A stretch of DNA of 64,000 nucleotides from Dehalococcoidia bacterium (GTDB lineage Bacteria; Chloroflexota; Dehalococcoidia; UBA2979), in assembly GCA_009692685.1 (NCBI GenBank), contig SHYS01000002.1:124001-188000 (forward strand). The letters run 5' to 3'. The position numbers were made by a program, and so were the translations under genes. Every line of letters starts with the position of its first letter. The first letter of the stretch is position 1. Positions 1 to 7,294 of this stretch are shown one piece after another. A model generated the notes under the pieces. That model saw nothing but the letters and a program-made list of their open reading frames with translations, made no database searches and was not told where the DNA came from.

Positions 1-557
1 GGGTCGCGCATCATCGCTCGCGGGTTGAGCGTCGCCCACTTCCGCGTCGACACTGCCACAGCGGCGAAGTCCTCCTCGGTCGCCCCGAAGCGCTTCATGT
101 AGCGCGCCACCGGAATCGAGAACATCGTCGGCGGACCGCCGACGCCGTATGGGGCCTGGAACTGGCCCCCCGGCTGGCTCGGCGCCGCGACGCCGCCCGC
201 GACCCCGATCCTCGACCGGCCCGACTCGCCGTGTGTGACGATGACGACGTCCGCCATCCCTGCCGCGATCGCAGCCACCGCGTGACGCACGTGGATCAGG
301 AACGAGCACCCGCCCACCGACGTGCCGTCGACGTAGCGGGGGATGATGCCGAGGTACTCCGCGATCGCCGCCGGTGACGGTCCTGCCGTCGCGATGCCGT
401 CGACGTCCGCGGGCGTCAGACCGGCATCCGCAAGGGCGTTGAGTGCCGCCTCGGCGTGCAGTTGCAACATCGAGCGGTCCGGCAGGTTGCCTACCGTGTC
501 GGTCTCCGCGGCGCCGACGACCGCGATCCTGTGGCGAAGCGAGGTGGGATCAGGCAT
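1..557 (-). CDS. Thiolase-like protein, partial (C-terminus outside window)
   Basis: Translating the minus strand from the ATG at 557 gives an open frame of about 185 residues that runs off the window edge. It starts MPDPTSLRHRIAVVGAAETD and has the N-terminal half of a thiolase fold, including ADVDGIATAG, TSVGGCSFLIHV and ADVVIVTHGE. The Cys in VGGCS falls where thiolases carry the nucleophile. It resembles the lipid-transfer-protein/SCP-2-type thiolases that act on acyl-CoA chains. The start lies 21 nt downstream of a DUF35 gene, the usual partner of this subgroup, and a full-length paralogue with the same partner sits at 42137. Substrate unknown. Confidence 0.85.
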   Translation of the reverse strand, partial: MPDPTSLRHRIAVVGAAETDTVGNLPDRSMLQLHAEAALNALADAGLTPADVDGIATAGPSPAAIAEYLGIIPRYVDGTSVGGCSFLIHVRHAVAAIAAGMADVVIVTHGESGRSRIGVAGGVAAPSQPGGQFQAPYGVGGPPTMFSIPVARYMKRFGATEEDFAAVAVSTRKWATLNPRAMMRD

Positions 558-578
558 CGACGGCTCCCTTCCCGGGGC

Positions 579-992
579 TCAGCTCACGGCCGGGCGGAAC
601 TTCGGTAGCGTGATCTCGTCCGTCGCGTCGTCGTACACGACCTCGAGGGCCATGTCCGGAGGCAGCTGGGCGGGTTCCGGCTCGACACCGATGAGGTTGG
701 TCATTAGGCGCGGACCCTCCTCCAGCGTGACGATCGCGATGACGTATGGCACATCGTCCTCGAACCGAGGCGCGGCGCGGTGGTTGATCACGTACGTCTC
801 GAGCGTCGCCTTCCCGGAGACGTCCTCCCACGCCACGTTCTTCGAGTAGCACTTCGGGCAGAACGGTCGCGGGTAGAAATAGAACTCGCGACAGTTCTGG
901 CAGCGCTGGATTTGCATCTGGTGGCGCTTCAACGAGTCCCAGAACGGCTGCGTCTCCGGTGTGGGCACTGGCAGCGGCTTGTTGTACGGCAT
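579..992 (-). CDS. DUF35 / Zn-ribbon plus OB-fold acyl-CoA-binding protein
   Basis: 137 residues from the ATG at 992, with a GGAAGG-type ribosome site about 9 nt upstream; the open frame extends further upstream but without family similarity. The N-terminal helix and rubredoxin-like zinc ribbon (CQNC then CPKC around residues 30-48) are followed by an OB-fold (ATLETYVINH to the C-terminus). Proteins of this family bind acyl-CoA and form complexes with thiolase-like or MaoC enzymes. The gene ends 21 nt before the thiolase-like gene, so the two are probably co-transcribed and work as a complex. A second DUF35 of the same length is at 43376. Confidence 0.88.
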   Translation of the reverse strand: MPYNKPLPVPTPETQPFWDSLKRHQMQIQRCQNCREFYFYPRPFCPKCYSKNVAWEDVSGKATLETYVINHRAAPRFEDDVPYVIAIVTLEEGPRLMTNLIGVEPEPAQLPPDMALEVVYDDATDEITLPKFRPAVS

Positions 993-1226
993 AGGTGCGC
1001 GCCTTCCCTCGACCGTCCTCGACGGTTCGTGCGCGGAGTCTAGCGAGTCGGTTAAAGCAGCGGCAGGACCCGCGCGCACGAGCAGGGTCGCGAGCACGAG
1101 TGCCATCCCTACACGCACGCCAGCGTTCCCCACGACCGGCGAGGCGGTGCCTACCCCGAGTACGGGGCCTCCGCGGTCAGGTCGTGGTTAAGGCCGCCCT
1201 CGGTGGACTCTTCCCAGCCACCGGAG

Positions 1227-1253
1227 GGCGGTGCCGGCCAGCACGGCACCGCC
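1227..1253 (-). terminator. Hairpin directly after the hotdog-gene operon
   Basis: Perfect 10-bp inverted repeat, GGCGGTGCCG at 1227-1236 and CGGCACCGCC at 1244-1253, loop of 7 nt. It begins one base after the TAA of the gene ending at 1254. No T-tract follows on the minus strand, so it may be a transcript-end stabiliser rather than a full intrinsic terminator. Confidence 0.5.
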
Positions 1254-1709
1254 TTACGTCTCGGCACCCGGGGTAACGGGAGTTCGAGGGCGTGGCGCCA
1301 GCGCCAGCGTCACCCGTCCGACCACGTTGAGGTCGCCCGTCTCGCCGTTGCGTACCTCGACGGTGCAGGCGCAGAGGCGGCTGCCCTTGCGCAGCAGTCG
1401 GGCCTCGGCCACGGTCGGGTCGCCGAGGGAGGCGCGCAGGAACGACACACTGAGGTCGACGGTGCCCTCGATGACCTCGCCCGGCGCGAGCGCGGCGTTG
1501 AGCGCGCAATGCCCGGCTAGCTCGATGAGCGTCGCCAGCACGCCCCCGTTGATCGAGTTGCGTACCCCGCCCACGGTCACGTCGGTGCGTCGCATGGACA
1601 GCCGTGCGCCGCCCTCGAAAGGTTCAACCGTCGTCGAGAACGCCTCGAGCAGTGCCTCGAGCGGCAGCGGCGCAAGCGGTAGGACTGGTGGTGAACCTGG
1701 TGTCGTCAC
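1254..1709 (-). CDS. PaaI-type hotdog-fold thioesterase
   Basis: 151 residues. The central segment, INGGVLATLIELAGHCALNA, has the hotdog-helix signature of PaaI/YdiI-type acyl-CoA thioesterases (xNGG, then E and H/G on the central helix). A strand-rich C-terminus follows (DLSVSFLR, RLCACTVEVRNG). Likely hydrolyses an aromatic or medium-chain acyl-CoA in the cytoplasm. It overlaps the preceding gene by 4 nt (ATGA), is the third gene of the HxlR-hotdog-hotdog operon, and ends at a hairpin. Substrate not predictable. Confidence 0.82.
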   Translation of the reverse strand: MTTPGSPPVLPLAPLPLEALLEAFSTTVEPFEGGARLSMRRTDVTVGGVRNSINGGVLATLIELAGHCALNAALAPGEVIEGTVDLSVSFLRASLGDPTVAEARLLRKGSRLCACTVEVRNGETGDLNVVGRVTLALAPRPRTPVTPGAET

Positions 1710-2149
1710 GAGGCCGGCGCCTGCGCCGGTGGCTTTGGGCGAACCGCGTATGTGCCGCGTCCGTGCGCCGTCGTCACGCCTCGTTCGTCGCGTACCGTGA
1801 CCAGGACCACGCGCATGTACGGCGCCTCCCCGGCCACTTCACAGCGAACAAGCAGTGCCCCGCTCGGCTGCTCGACGTGCGTCATGCTGAGCTCGGCCGT
1901 GCCGTTGTTCTCCTCGATGGCGGTGTCGATTGTGGTCGTCGCCGCCACCAGCACACCCATGTCGGCCGCAATGGTCGTGGCGAACGAGGACACGGACCCG
2001 CGCCCGTCACGCGAGGCGGCAGTCGGCGCAACGGTGTACTCCACCCAACCCTCGCCGATCCCCCGTCCGCGCACACCGAACACCAGTAACAGCGCCCGCT
2101 TCTCGCTGCCCGCGATCCATTCGTCGACGTTCGGGACGCGGCGCGGCAC
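1706..2149 (-). CDS. Hotdog-fold thioesterase-like protein
   Basis: 147 residues. Weaker but recognisable hotdog pattern: GSVSSFATTIAADMGVLVAA takes the place of the central helix, followed by strands AELSMTHVEQPSG and GALLVRCEVAGEA. It lacks the clear NGG motif of its neighbour, so it may be a divergent subunit of a heteromeric thioesterase. It starts immediately after the HxlR gene (stop at 2150-2152) and overlaps the next gene by 4 nt. Such tight coupling argues that the two hotdog proteins are made in equal amounts and may pair. Confidence 0.72.
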   Translation of the reverse strand: MPRRVPNVDEWIAGSEKRALLLVFGVRGRGIGEGWVEYTVAPTAASRDGRGSVSSFATTIAADMGVLVAATTTIDTAIEENNGTAELSMTHVEQPSGALLVRCEVAGEAPYMRVVLVTVRDERGVTTAHGRGTYAVRPKPPAQAPAS

Positions 2150-2530
2150 CTAGTGCCGTACCCGGCCTTCTGCTTCGGCGACATGGTCCGGCGGTGCGAT
2201 CCACTGGTCTGCCCACACTGAAATCGCCTCGACCACCCGGGCCAGCGCGCGCCCTTTGTCGGTCAGCTCGTACTCCACGCGCACCGGCGTCTCGGGGATG
2301 ACGTGGCGCTCGATCACGCCCGCGCCCTCGAGTTCCTTCAGGCGCTCTGAGAGCAGCCGATCGCTGAGGTCCGGGACGGCGCGTGCGATATCGCTGAAAC
2401 GGGTCGTCCCGCCGAGGAGCGCGCGGACGATCACTCCCGCCCAGCGCCGCCCGATCAGTTCGACGGCCTCGTGGTAGTACGGGCAAAACAGCCCGAACTG
2501 GGCCTCGGTCATGGGGCTCTCGATTGCCAT
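2150..2530 (-). CDS. HxlR-family winged-helix transcriptional regulator
   Basis: 126 residues with the HxlR winged helix: an N-terminal Cys (LFCPYY, residue 16), VELIGRRWAGVIVRALLGG, recognition helix DLSDRLLSERLKELEGAGVI, then the wing RVEYELTDKGRAL. HxlR proteins act as dimers and often sense electrophiles or redox stress through an N-terminal cysteine. It is the first gene of an operon with two thioesterase-like genes and is divergent from yceI across 119 nt of AT-rich DNA, so control of itself and the flanking genes is likely. The ligand is unknown. Confidence 0.88.
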   Translation of the reverse strand: MAIESPMTEAQFGLFCPYYHEAVELIGRRWAGVIVRALLGGTTRFSDIARAVPDLSDRLLSERLKELEGAGVIERHVIPETPVRVEYELTDKGRALARVVEAISVWADQWIAPPDHVAEAEGRVRH

Positions 2531-2649
2531 GGGGTGATCTTATCTCTGGTAAGTGGATTGTTAATAGTAACTAACTGAGCTACAGGAACTTACGAGATGT
2601 AGGCGACGCACTCTGCGTATGCCACCGCGGATCCTGAAGGAGAACATCG
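2531..2649. promoter_or_regulatory. Divergent promoter region with dyads, HxlR/yceI
   Basis: The most AT-rich stretch of the first 10 kb. It holds GTTAATAGTAAC at 2560-2571 (arms GTTA/TAAC) nested inside an inverted pair GTAAGT (2549-2554) and ACTTAC (2588-2593). HxlR regulators bind short dyads in their own promoters, so this is the best operator candidate. The yceI ribosome site (GAAGGAG) lies near its right end. No clean -35/-10 pair can be fixed. Confidence 0.45.
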
Positions 2650-3183
2650 ATGCCCTGGACTCTCGACACCACCCACGCCGACGTCAGTTTTTCGGCCCGT
2701 CACATGATAGTCACGACCGTCCGCGGCCATTTCGCAGAGGTCGAGGCTGATATCCACCTCGATGAAACGAACCCGGAGCAGTCCCACGTCACCGCCAGAA
2801 TCAAGACTGCAAGCCTGGACACCGGGGCTCCCGATCGCGACGCCCACCTGCGCAGCGCCGACTTCTTCGACGTGGAGAACCATCCCGAGATTGTCTTTCG
2901 CAGCACACGCGTCGAATGTGCGGGCGAGGCTTGCACGCTCGTTAGTGACCTCACTATCCGCGACATCACGAAACCTGTCACCCTGCAGTGTGAGTTCGCC
3001 GGTCCCGTGCAGGGTCCGTGTGGTGGCCGCCACATCTGTTTCGAGTTTGGCGGTGAGATCGAGCGCGAGGACTGGGGCCTGGGTTGGAACGTCGCCTTCG
3101 CGGCGGGCGGTCTGCTCGTCGGCAAGAAGGTGAAGCTGCACCTCGCAGTCGAGGTGGTAGAGGCCGCGACCGTCGCTGCGTGA
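2650..3183 (+). CDS. YceI-family polyisoprenoid-binding-like protein
   Basis: 177 residues, ATG at 2650 preceded by GAAGGAG. The YceI lipocalin-like barrel is complete: WTLDTTHADVSFSARHMIVT at the N-terminus, HLRSADFFDVENHPEIVFRS in the middle, DLTIRDITKPVTL, and EDWGLGWN near the end. No signal peptide is visible, so this form is probably cytoplasmic. Family members bind isoprenoid or other amphiphilic chains and are often induced by stress. It is divergent from the HxlR gene, which may control it. The length is normal. Confidence 0.9.
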   Translation: MPWTLDTTHADVSFSARHMIVTTVRGHFAEVEADIHLDETNPEQSHVTARIKTASLDTGAPDRDAHLRSADFFDVENHPEIVFRSTRVECAGEACTLVSDLTIRDITKPVTLQCEFAGPVQGPCGGRHICFEFGGEIEREDWGLGWNVAFAAGGLLVGKKVKLHLAVEVVEAATVAA

Positions 3184-3213
3184 GTTCAGTGCGTGCCCAT
3201 TGAGGAGGCTCGC

Positions 3214-3696
3214 GTGTTCAGGATCGCTTGACTCAATCACGCTGTGCTCTACGTCCGCGACGCGCAAGTCGCCCTCGCCTTCTATCGCGACGTCCTCGGA
3301 TTCACCGTCGTCGAGGCGATGGGCGAGCAGGCCGTCTTTCTCCGCGCCAGCGGCAGCGACAACCACCACGATCTCGGTCTGTTCGGAATTGGCAGCGGTG
3401 CGCCCGGTCCCTGTCGAGGGCGGCAGGTGGGCCTCTACCACCTGGCGTGGGAGGTCGACGCGCTGCCCGGCCTTGCCGAGGCGCGTTCCGCGCTCCTCAG
3501 CGCGGGTGCAATGACCGGCGAGTCCGACCACGGCAACTGCCTGAGCCTGTATGGCCAGGATCTCGACGGCAACGAGTTCGAAGTCTTCTGGATGGTCCCT
3601 CGCGAGGAATGGGCCACACGCGGTTTCGGCACCCGTCGCCTCGACCTGGAAGGCAAACTCCGCCGCCGCGGCTTCGAGGGCGATTCTCAGACCTGA
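3214..3696 (+). CDS. VOC (glyoxalase-like) family protein with in-frame TGA at codon 6
   Basis: The body from 3232 (LNHAVLYVRD, then ALAFYRDVLGF) to 3696 is an intact vicinal-oxygen-chelate protein with paired beta-alpha-beta-beta-beta modules and ligand positions at H (LNH), H (YHLAWE) and E (NEFEVFW). The natural start looks like GTG 3214, with GAGGAG 6 nt upstream, but the sixth codon is TGA (3229-3231), just before the conserved LNHA. Without read-through, translation would have to begin at GTG 3244 inside the first strand and lose the metal-binding His. A CGA-to-TGA change is the simplest cause. Glyoxalase/dioxygenase-type activity; substrate unknown. Confidence 0.72.
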
Positions 3697-3761
3697 CGCC
3701 AGCCGATGGCGCACCGTGTGCCGCAGCGGCCCTCACTCTATCATCGATAGTGGAGGTGCCC

Positions 3762-4532
3762 GTGACCATCCTCGTTCAGCGGCACTTTCGGGTCGCCCCG
3801 GCGAACCGTGCTGAGTTCGAGCGACTGAGCCGCGATGGCCTGTGGCCCGCATTCCTCGAACTCGGCGCCCGTATGCTCGCCTATGGCCGCTGGGAGTTCG
3901 GCACCGACGACGCCAGCGTGGTCACCCACATGGCCTTCGAGGATCTCGCTCACTGGTCGGCGGCCCGCCCGGAGACCCCGAACGGCCGGGGTGCGCTCTA
4001 TGGCGACACGTTTGTCGCACCGCTCATTGAGCCCTTGATCGCTCACTACGCAGCTCGAGATGCGCTCGTGAGTGCGGTCGAATCGCGACTTATCGAGGTG
4101 GATGACGATGCCTCCGACCTGGGGGTCTGCTATCGCCGCCCGGGTACCGAGGCCGCCGTGCTGCCCCCGACCTTCGGCCTCGGGTCAGTCGTGTCCGAGC
4201 GCACCTATCTGCTCCGGCCCGGTTCGATGCCCGAATTCCGGCGTCTCTCGATGCAGGTCTGGCCCTGGCTCGAGGCGCACGGCGGACGTCTGGTCGCCTT
4301 CGGGCAGGACCCACTACACACCTCGGACGAGGCGGTCACCTTCTTCGCCTTCCGCTCGCTTGCGGACTGGCACCGGCTCTCGAGGCCACGTGCCGACCTC
4401 GACCCACCAGCCGACGTGGTGCAGGCTTGGAGCCAGCGAGCGGACCTCATCCTTTCGAACCAGGGCCGCCTGCTCACGGTGCTCACCGACTTCGGAGCGC
4501 CGGTTAAGGCGGAAGCGTCCCCTGCCGCGTGA
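3762..4532 (+). CDS. NIPSNAP-like tandem alpha/beta-barrel protein
   Basis: 256 residues from GTG 3762, with GGAGGTG ahead of it; the long upstream open frame is unrelated. Two similar halves can be seen. Both begin with a strand plus helix of the type seen in NIPSNAP/dimeric alpha-beta barrel proteins (ILVQRHFRVAPANRAEFERL and TYLLRPGSMPEFRRLSMQVW) and each continues with an E/A-H-G-x-x-L-V/A-x-G strand. Such proteins form small-ligand-binding barrels; the function here is unknown. It overlaps the next gene by 4 nt (GTGA). Confidence 0.62.
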   Translation: MTILVQRHFRVAPANRAEFERLSRDGLWPAFLELGARMLAYGRWEFGTDDASVVTHMAFEDLAHWSAARPETPNGRGALYGDTFVAPLIEPLIAHYAARDALVSAVESRLIEVDDDASDLGVCYRRPGTEAAVLPPTFGLGSVVSERTYLLRPGSMPEFRRLSMQVWPWLEAHGGRLVAFGQDPLHTSDEAVTFFAFRSLADWHRLSRPRADLDPPADVVQAWSQRADLILSNQGRLLTVLTDFGAPVKAEASPAA

Positions 4533-5443
4533 GTGCCAAGTTGCCGCTGTTCCCCGATCTCCCGGCCGCCCTCCTTGCAGAGATCGAGGCCACCGCGCTC
4601 GAGTTGGCGACGCTCGGAGGGCGGGAGATCGAGGCGGGCCTCAGCCGCGCCCTGACTATCGATTACAAGACCGTTGGCAAAGGCGACGACGCCCCGCGGG
4701 ATCCCGTTTCCGAGCTTGATCGCTCCATCGAGGCGCTCGTCCGCGACCGTATCGCCACGCGCTTCCCCGGCCACACAGTCATTGGCGAAGAGATCGACGG
4801 CCACCCCTCCCCGGACACCGAGTTCCTCTGGGTCATCGACCCGGTCGATGGCACTTCTAACTTCCTCAATGGCTTTCCGCTCGTGGCCTGTTCGATAGGT
4901 GTGTTGCAGCACGGGCGGCCGGTCGCGGGTGCGATCTGGTGTTCCAGCGGGCGCGCGCTGAAGCCGGGCGTCTACCACGCGCGTCTCGGCGGTGGGCTGT
5001 CCTTTGATGGTGACCCCGTCGACCGAGGGGCTCGCGAGGGGCTGCGTCGCCGTCTGGCTGCCGCACCCGGGGGCTCCTCGGGGGGCACGCCCGGTTGGGA
5101 CCACCGCGTCACCGGCTCGGCCGCCATCGAGTGCGCCTACGTTGCCGGTGGCCCGTTCAACTCCGCCATCTTCTTCTCACCCTCGATCTGGGATGTGGCC
5201 GCAGGCGTGCTGCTGGTGCGCGCCGCCGGCCTCGAGGTCCGCGAGCGAACGCCCGGCAAACGTGCCGAGTGGCGTCCGTTCGTCCGCTTTGAGGCGCCAG
5301 ACCGGGTCAAGGAAGATCGCGTGCCCTCGTTGCGAGACTGGCGTCGACCGCTGCTCATCGGCGAGGCCGGCCCCGTTACCGCCCGCATCGAAGCGCTACA
5401 GAAGCGCCGCAGCTTCCGCTTCCCCTGGCAACGTCGAGGTTGA
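4529..5443 (+). CDS. Inositol monophosphatase-family phosphatase
   Basis: 304 residues from GTG 4529. The metal-site motifs of the family are all present: GEEIDG (residues 88-93), WVIDPVDGTSNF (about 101-112) and WDVAAGVLLVRAAG near the end. The family hydrolyses phosphate monoesters of inositol, fructose-1,6-bisphosphate or PAP in a Mg-dependent way. The NIPSNAP-like gene overlaps its start by 4 nt, so the pair is translationally coupled. It converges on the nucleotidyltransferase gene at 5473. The exact substrate cannot be chosen from sequence. Confidence 0.85.
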   Translation: MSAKLPLFPDLPAALLAEIEATALELATLGGREIEAGLSRALTIDYKTVGKGDDAPRDPVSELDRSIEALVRDRIATRFPGHTVIGEEIDGHPSPDTEFLWVIDPVDGTSNFLNGFPLVACSIGVLQHGRPVAGAIWCSSGRALKPGVYHARLGGGLSFDGDPVDRGAREGLRRRLAAAPGGSSGGTPGWDHRVTGSAAIECAYVAGGPFNSAIFFSPSIWDVAAGVLLVRAAGLEVRERTPGKRAEWRPFVRFEAPDRVKEDRVPSLRDWRRPLLIGEAGPVTARIEALQKRRSFRFPWQRRG

Positions 5444-5472
5444 TGGGCTGAGGCTGACGAGTCGCGTTGAGC

Positions 5473-6504
5473 CTACATGGCGCCCGGGCCTGCGACTTCG
5501 CCCGCCGCCGTGAACACGACGTCGTGGTACGACCCGCCGTCGACAACGGCACCCGGTAGCACCACGCAGCGCTCGAGGCGTGCGCCGCGTACTCGGGCGC
5601 CATCGCCGATCACCGACCAGGCCAGCATGCTGTCGTCGATGCGCGTGCCGTCGCCCAGGAGCACGGGGCCCGTGAGCTTCGAACGGTGCGCCTCCGACCC
5701 CACCCCGGCCGCCAGTGCTCCCGTGATCACGGAGTCGCCGAGTACGCTTCCTGAAGCGCCCATTGGGGCGAGTAGCCGCGCGTGCGCGTCGAGGAATCCG
5801 TCGACGGTGCCGGCGTCGAGCCATGCGCCTGTCGTGTGCCACCCCAGCACCGTGGCGCCCTCCGCCAGCATAGCCGCGATGGTCGCCGTGAGGTCCGACT
5901 CGCCCTTCCCGTTGATCACTGGGTTCGAGCGCAACCGCTCGATTGCCGGTGCGCCCAGCAGCCACAGCCCCACAAGCGCGAGGTTCGACCTCGGCTGCGC
6001 CGGCTTCTCCTCTAGGTCGACCACGCGGTCGCCCTCAAGGATGGCGACGCCGAAGGCACGCGGGTTTTCCACCGGCGCCAGCACCAGGCCTGCGGCCGCG
6101 TCGGAAGCTGCAAACCAGTCGGTGTAGCGTGCGGTGTCGCCGATGAGCAGGGTGTCCGCGGCAAGTACGGCGACGTCTCGATTGTCGAGGTGTTTGCCCA
6201 CGCTGACCACGGCGTCACCGATGCCGCGTGCCTCGTGTTGGATTGCGACGTGCACTTCGACGCCCGGTGGCACCACCTCGTACGCTCGCGCGCTGGTCGC
6301 CACGTCGACCGGGCTCACCACCAGCACGATGTCGCGGATACCGAGGCTGGTCAGGAACTCCATGCTGTAATCGATCAACGGTCGATTGAGGACGGGGACC
6401 AGCGCCTTCGGAAGGGCTGGCGTGATCGGACGCAGGCGGGTTCCGAGGCCGGCGTTCAGGATCACACCCAGTGGCGCGCGCTTGCCGGGAGTCGTGTCTG
6501 GCAT
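5473..6504 (-). CDS. Sugar-phosphate nucleotidyltransferase with left-handed beta-helix
   Basis: 343 residues. The N-terminal NTP-transferase domain has the signature GLGTRLRPITPALPKALVPV (residues 19-38) and LAADTLLIGD for Mg binding. From about residue 250 come hexapeptide-type repeats (SVLGDSVITGALAAGV, VLLGDGTRIDDSML, VIGDGARVRGARLE), that is, a left-handed beta-helix tail. This architecture matches long-form glucose-1-phosphate thymidylyl/uridylyl/mannose-1-phosphate guanylyltransferases that supply activated sugars for glycans. No glycan genes are adjacent. The nucleotide and sugar are undetermined. Confidence 0.85.
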   Translation of the reverse strand: MPDTTPGKRAPLGVILNAGLGTRLRPITPALPKALVPVLNRPLIDYSMEFLTSLGIRDIVLVVSPVDVATSARAYEVVPPGVEVHVAIQHEARGIGDAVVSVGKHLDNRDVAVLAADTLLIGDTARYTDWFAASDAAAGLVLAPVENPRAFGVAILEGDRVVDLEEKPAQPRSNLALVGLWLLGAPAIERLRSNPVINGKGESDLTATIAAMLAEGATVLGWHTTGAWLDAGTVDGFLDAHARLLAPMGASGSVLGDSVITGALAAGVGSEAHRSKLTGPVLLGDGTRIDDSMLAWSVIGDGARVRGARLERCVVLPGAVVDGGSYHDVVFTAAGEVAGPGAM

Positions 6505-6601
6505 TGCTAGCGTTCTCTCGTCGGATTATCGGCATTGCGCAGGCTACCGCTCGGGCGCCCCATGTAACAGTGCACCCGCGTATCACCTGTACGCTGCGCC
6601 T

Positions 6602-6967
6602 ATGCACAGCAGCCACTCACGAGGATTATCGACCTCAGTCGCTCCCTGCCGGAGGGGTGGGCTCACCTCGCTGGCGACTACCGAAGCGCCCGCCACGGCC
6701 CCCACCGAGCGTGCCCGCACCATCGATGAAACTTTGCCTCCCTATCGCGTCATCGTTCATAACGATGACGCGAATGACATGATGTATGTGGTGCGATCGC
6801 TCCTCGCTTCGGTACCGGAGCTCACGGCCGCGCGGGCTCTCGAGGTCATGCTCGCCGCTCACCACCGTGGGAGTGCCGAGGTCATCGTGTGCTTCCTCGA
6901 GCGCGCCGAGCTCTACCGCGATCGCCTGGTGTCTCGTGGTCTCTTCGCCACGATCGAACGTGCGTGA
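6602..6967 (+). CDS. clpS: ClpS, N-degron adaptor of the Clp protease
   Basis: 121 residues from ATG 6602, with a poorly conserved 45-residue leader before the ClpS core. The core has YRVIVHNDDANDMMYVV (the conserved N-D-D that binds the N-terminal residue), AALEVML-type helix and AAHHRG, whose His also lines the pocket. The C-terminus ERAELYRDRLVSRGLFATIE is canonical. ClpS hands N-degron substrates to ClpA/ClpC. It is monocistronic here. A second, diverged ClpS-like gene lies at 40987; this one looks like the functional N-degron adaptor. Confidence 0.88.
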   Translation: MHSSHSRGLSTSVAPCRRGGLTSLATTEAPATAPTERARTIDETLPPYRVIVHNDDANDMMYVVRSLLASVPELTAARALEVMLAAHHRGSAEVIVCFLERAELYRDRLVSRGLFATIERA

Positions 6968-7078
6968 ACAGTAAGAAAATCGGGGCCCGCAACCCTGCAG
7001 AACCAGTAGCCCCCGCCGACGATTCCCCTAGAAGGATCTGTGCGAGGGACCGCCATGACGACGTAGGAAGCACCCAGC

Positions 7079-7294
7079 ATGCCGGAGCTTCTCGGCAAGT
7101 TGCCGTGGTTCCGCGACCTTACCGCCGACCACCGTCGTGAGATGGTCGAGCAGATCGATGCACGCATGACCATTGAGACCTCGCGTGAGCACTACGCCGC
7201 GCTGCTCGAGAGCTGGGCCGAGGTGGCACACGTGGACCAGAAGTGGGCACGCTACGAACTGCTCCGCGAGAGCGGGCTGCTCAGCGTCGAGTAG
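7079..7294 (+). CDS. Small conserved-looking protein of unknown function
   Basis: 71 residues: MPELLGKLPWFRDLTADHRR at the start, then mostly helical and charged with WAEVAHVDQKWARYELLRES. No signal peptide or membrane segment. I do not recognise the family. The reading frame has the expected G/C third positions, which supports it as real. It converges on, and overlaps by 14 nt, the end of the MFS gene at 7281. Confidence 0.55.
   Translation: MPELLGKLPWFRDLTADHRREMVEQIDARMTIETSREHYAALLESWAEVAHVDQKWARYELLRESGLLSVE

Noticed and set aside
3229..3231. Selenocysteine in the VOC protein
   Set aside because: The codon is not at a catalytic or redox position and homologues are not expected to have Cys there; a CGA-to-TGA change is simpler.
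2590..3714. 374-residue open frame on the minus strand
   Set aside because: Antisense shadow of yceI and the VOC gene, which have clear family motifs and ribosome sites.
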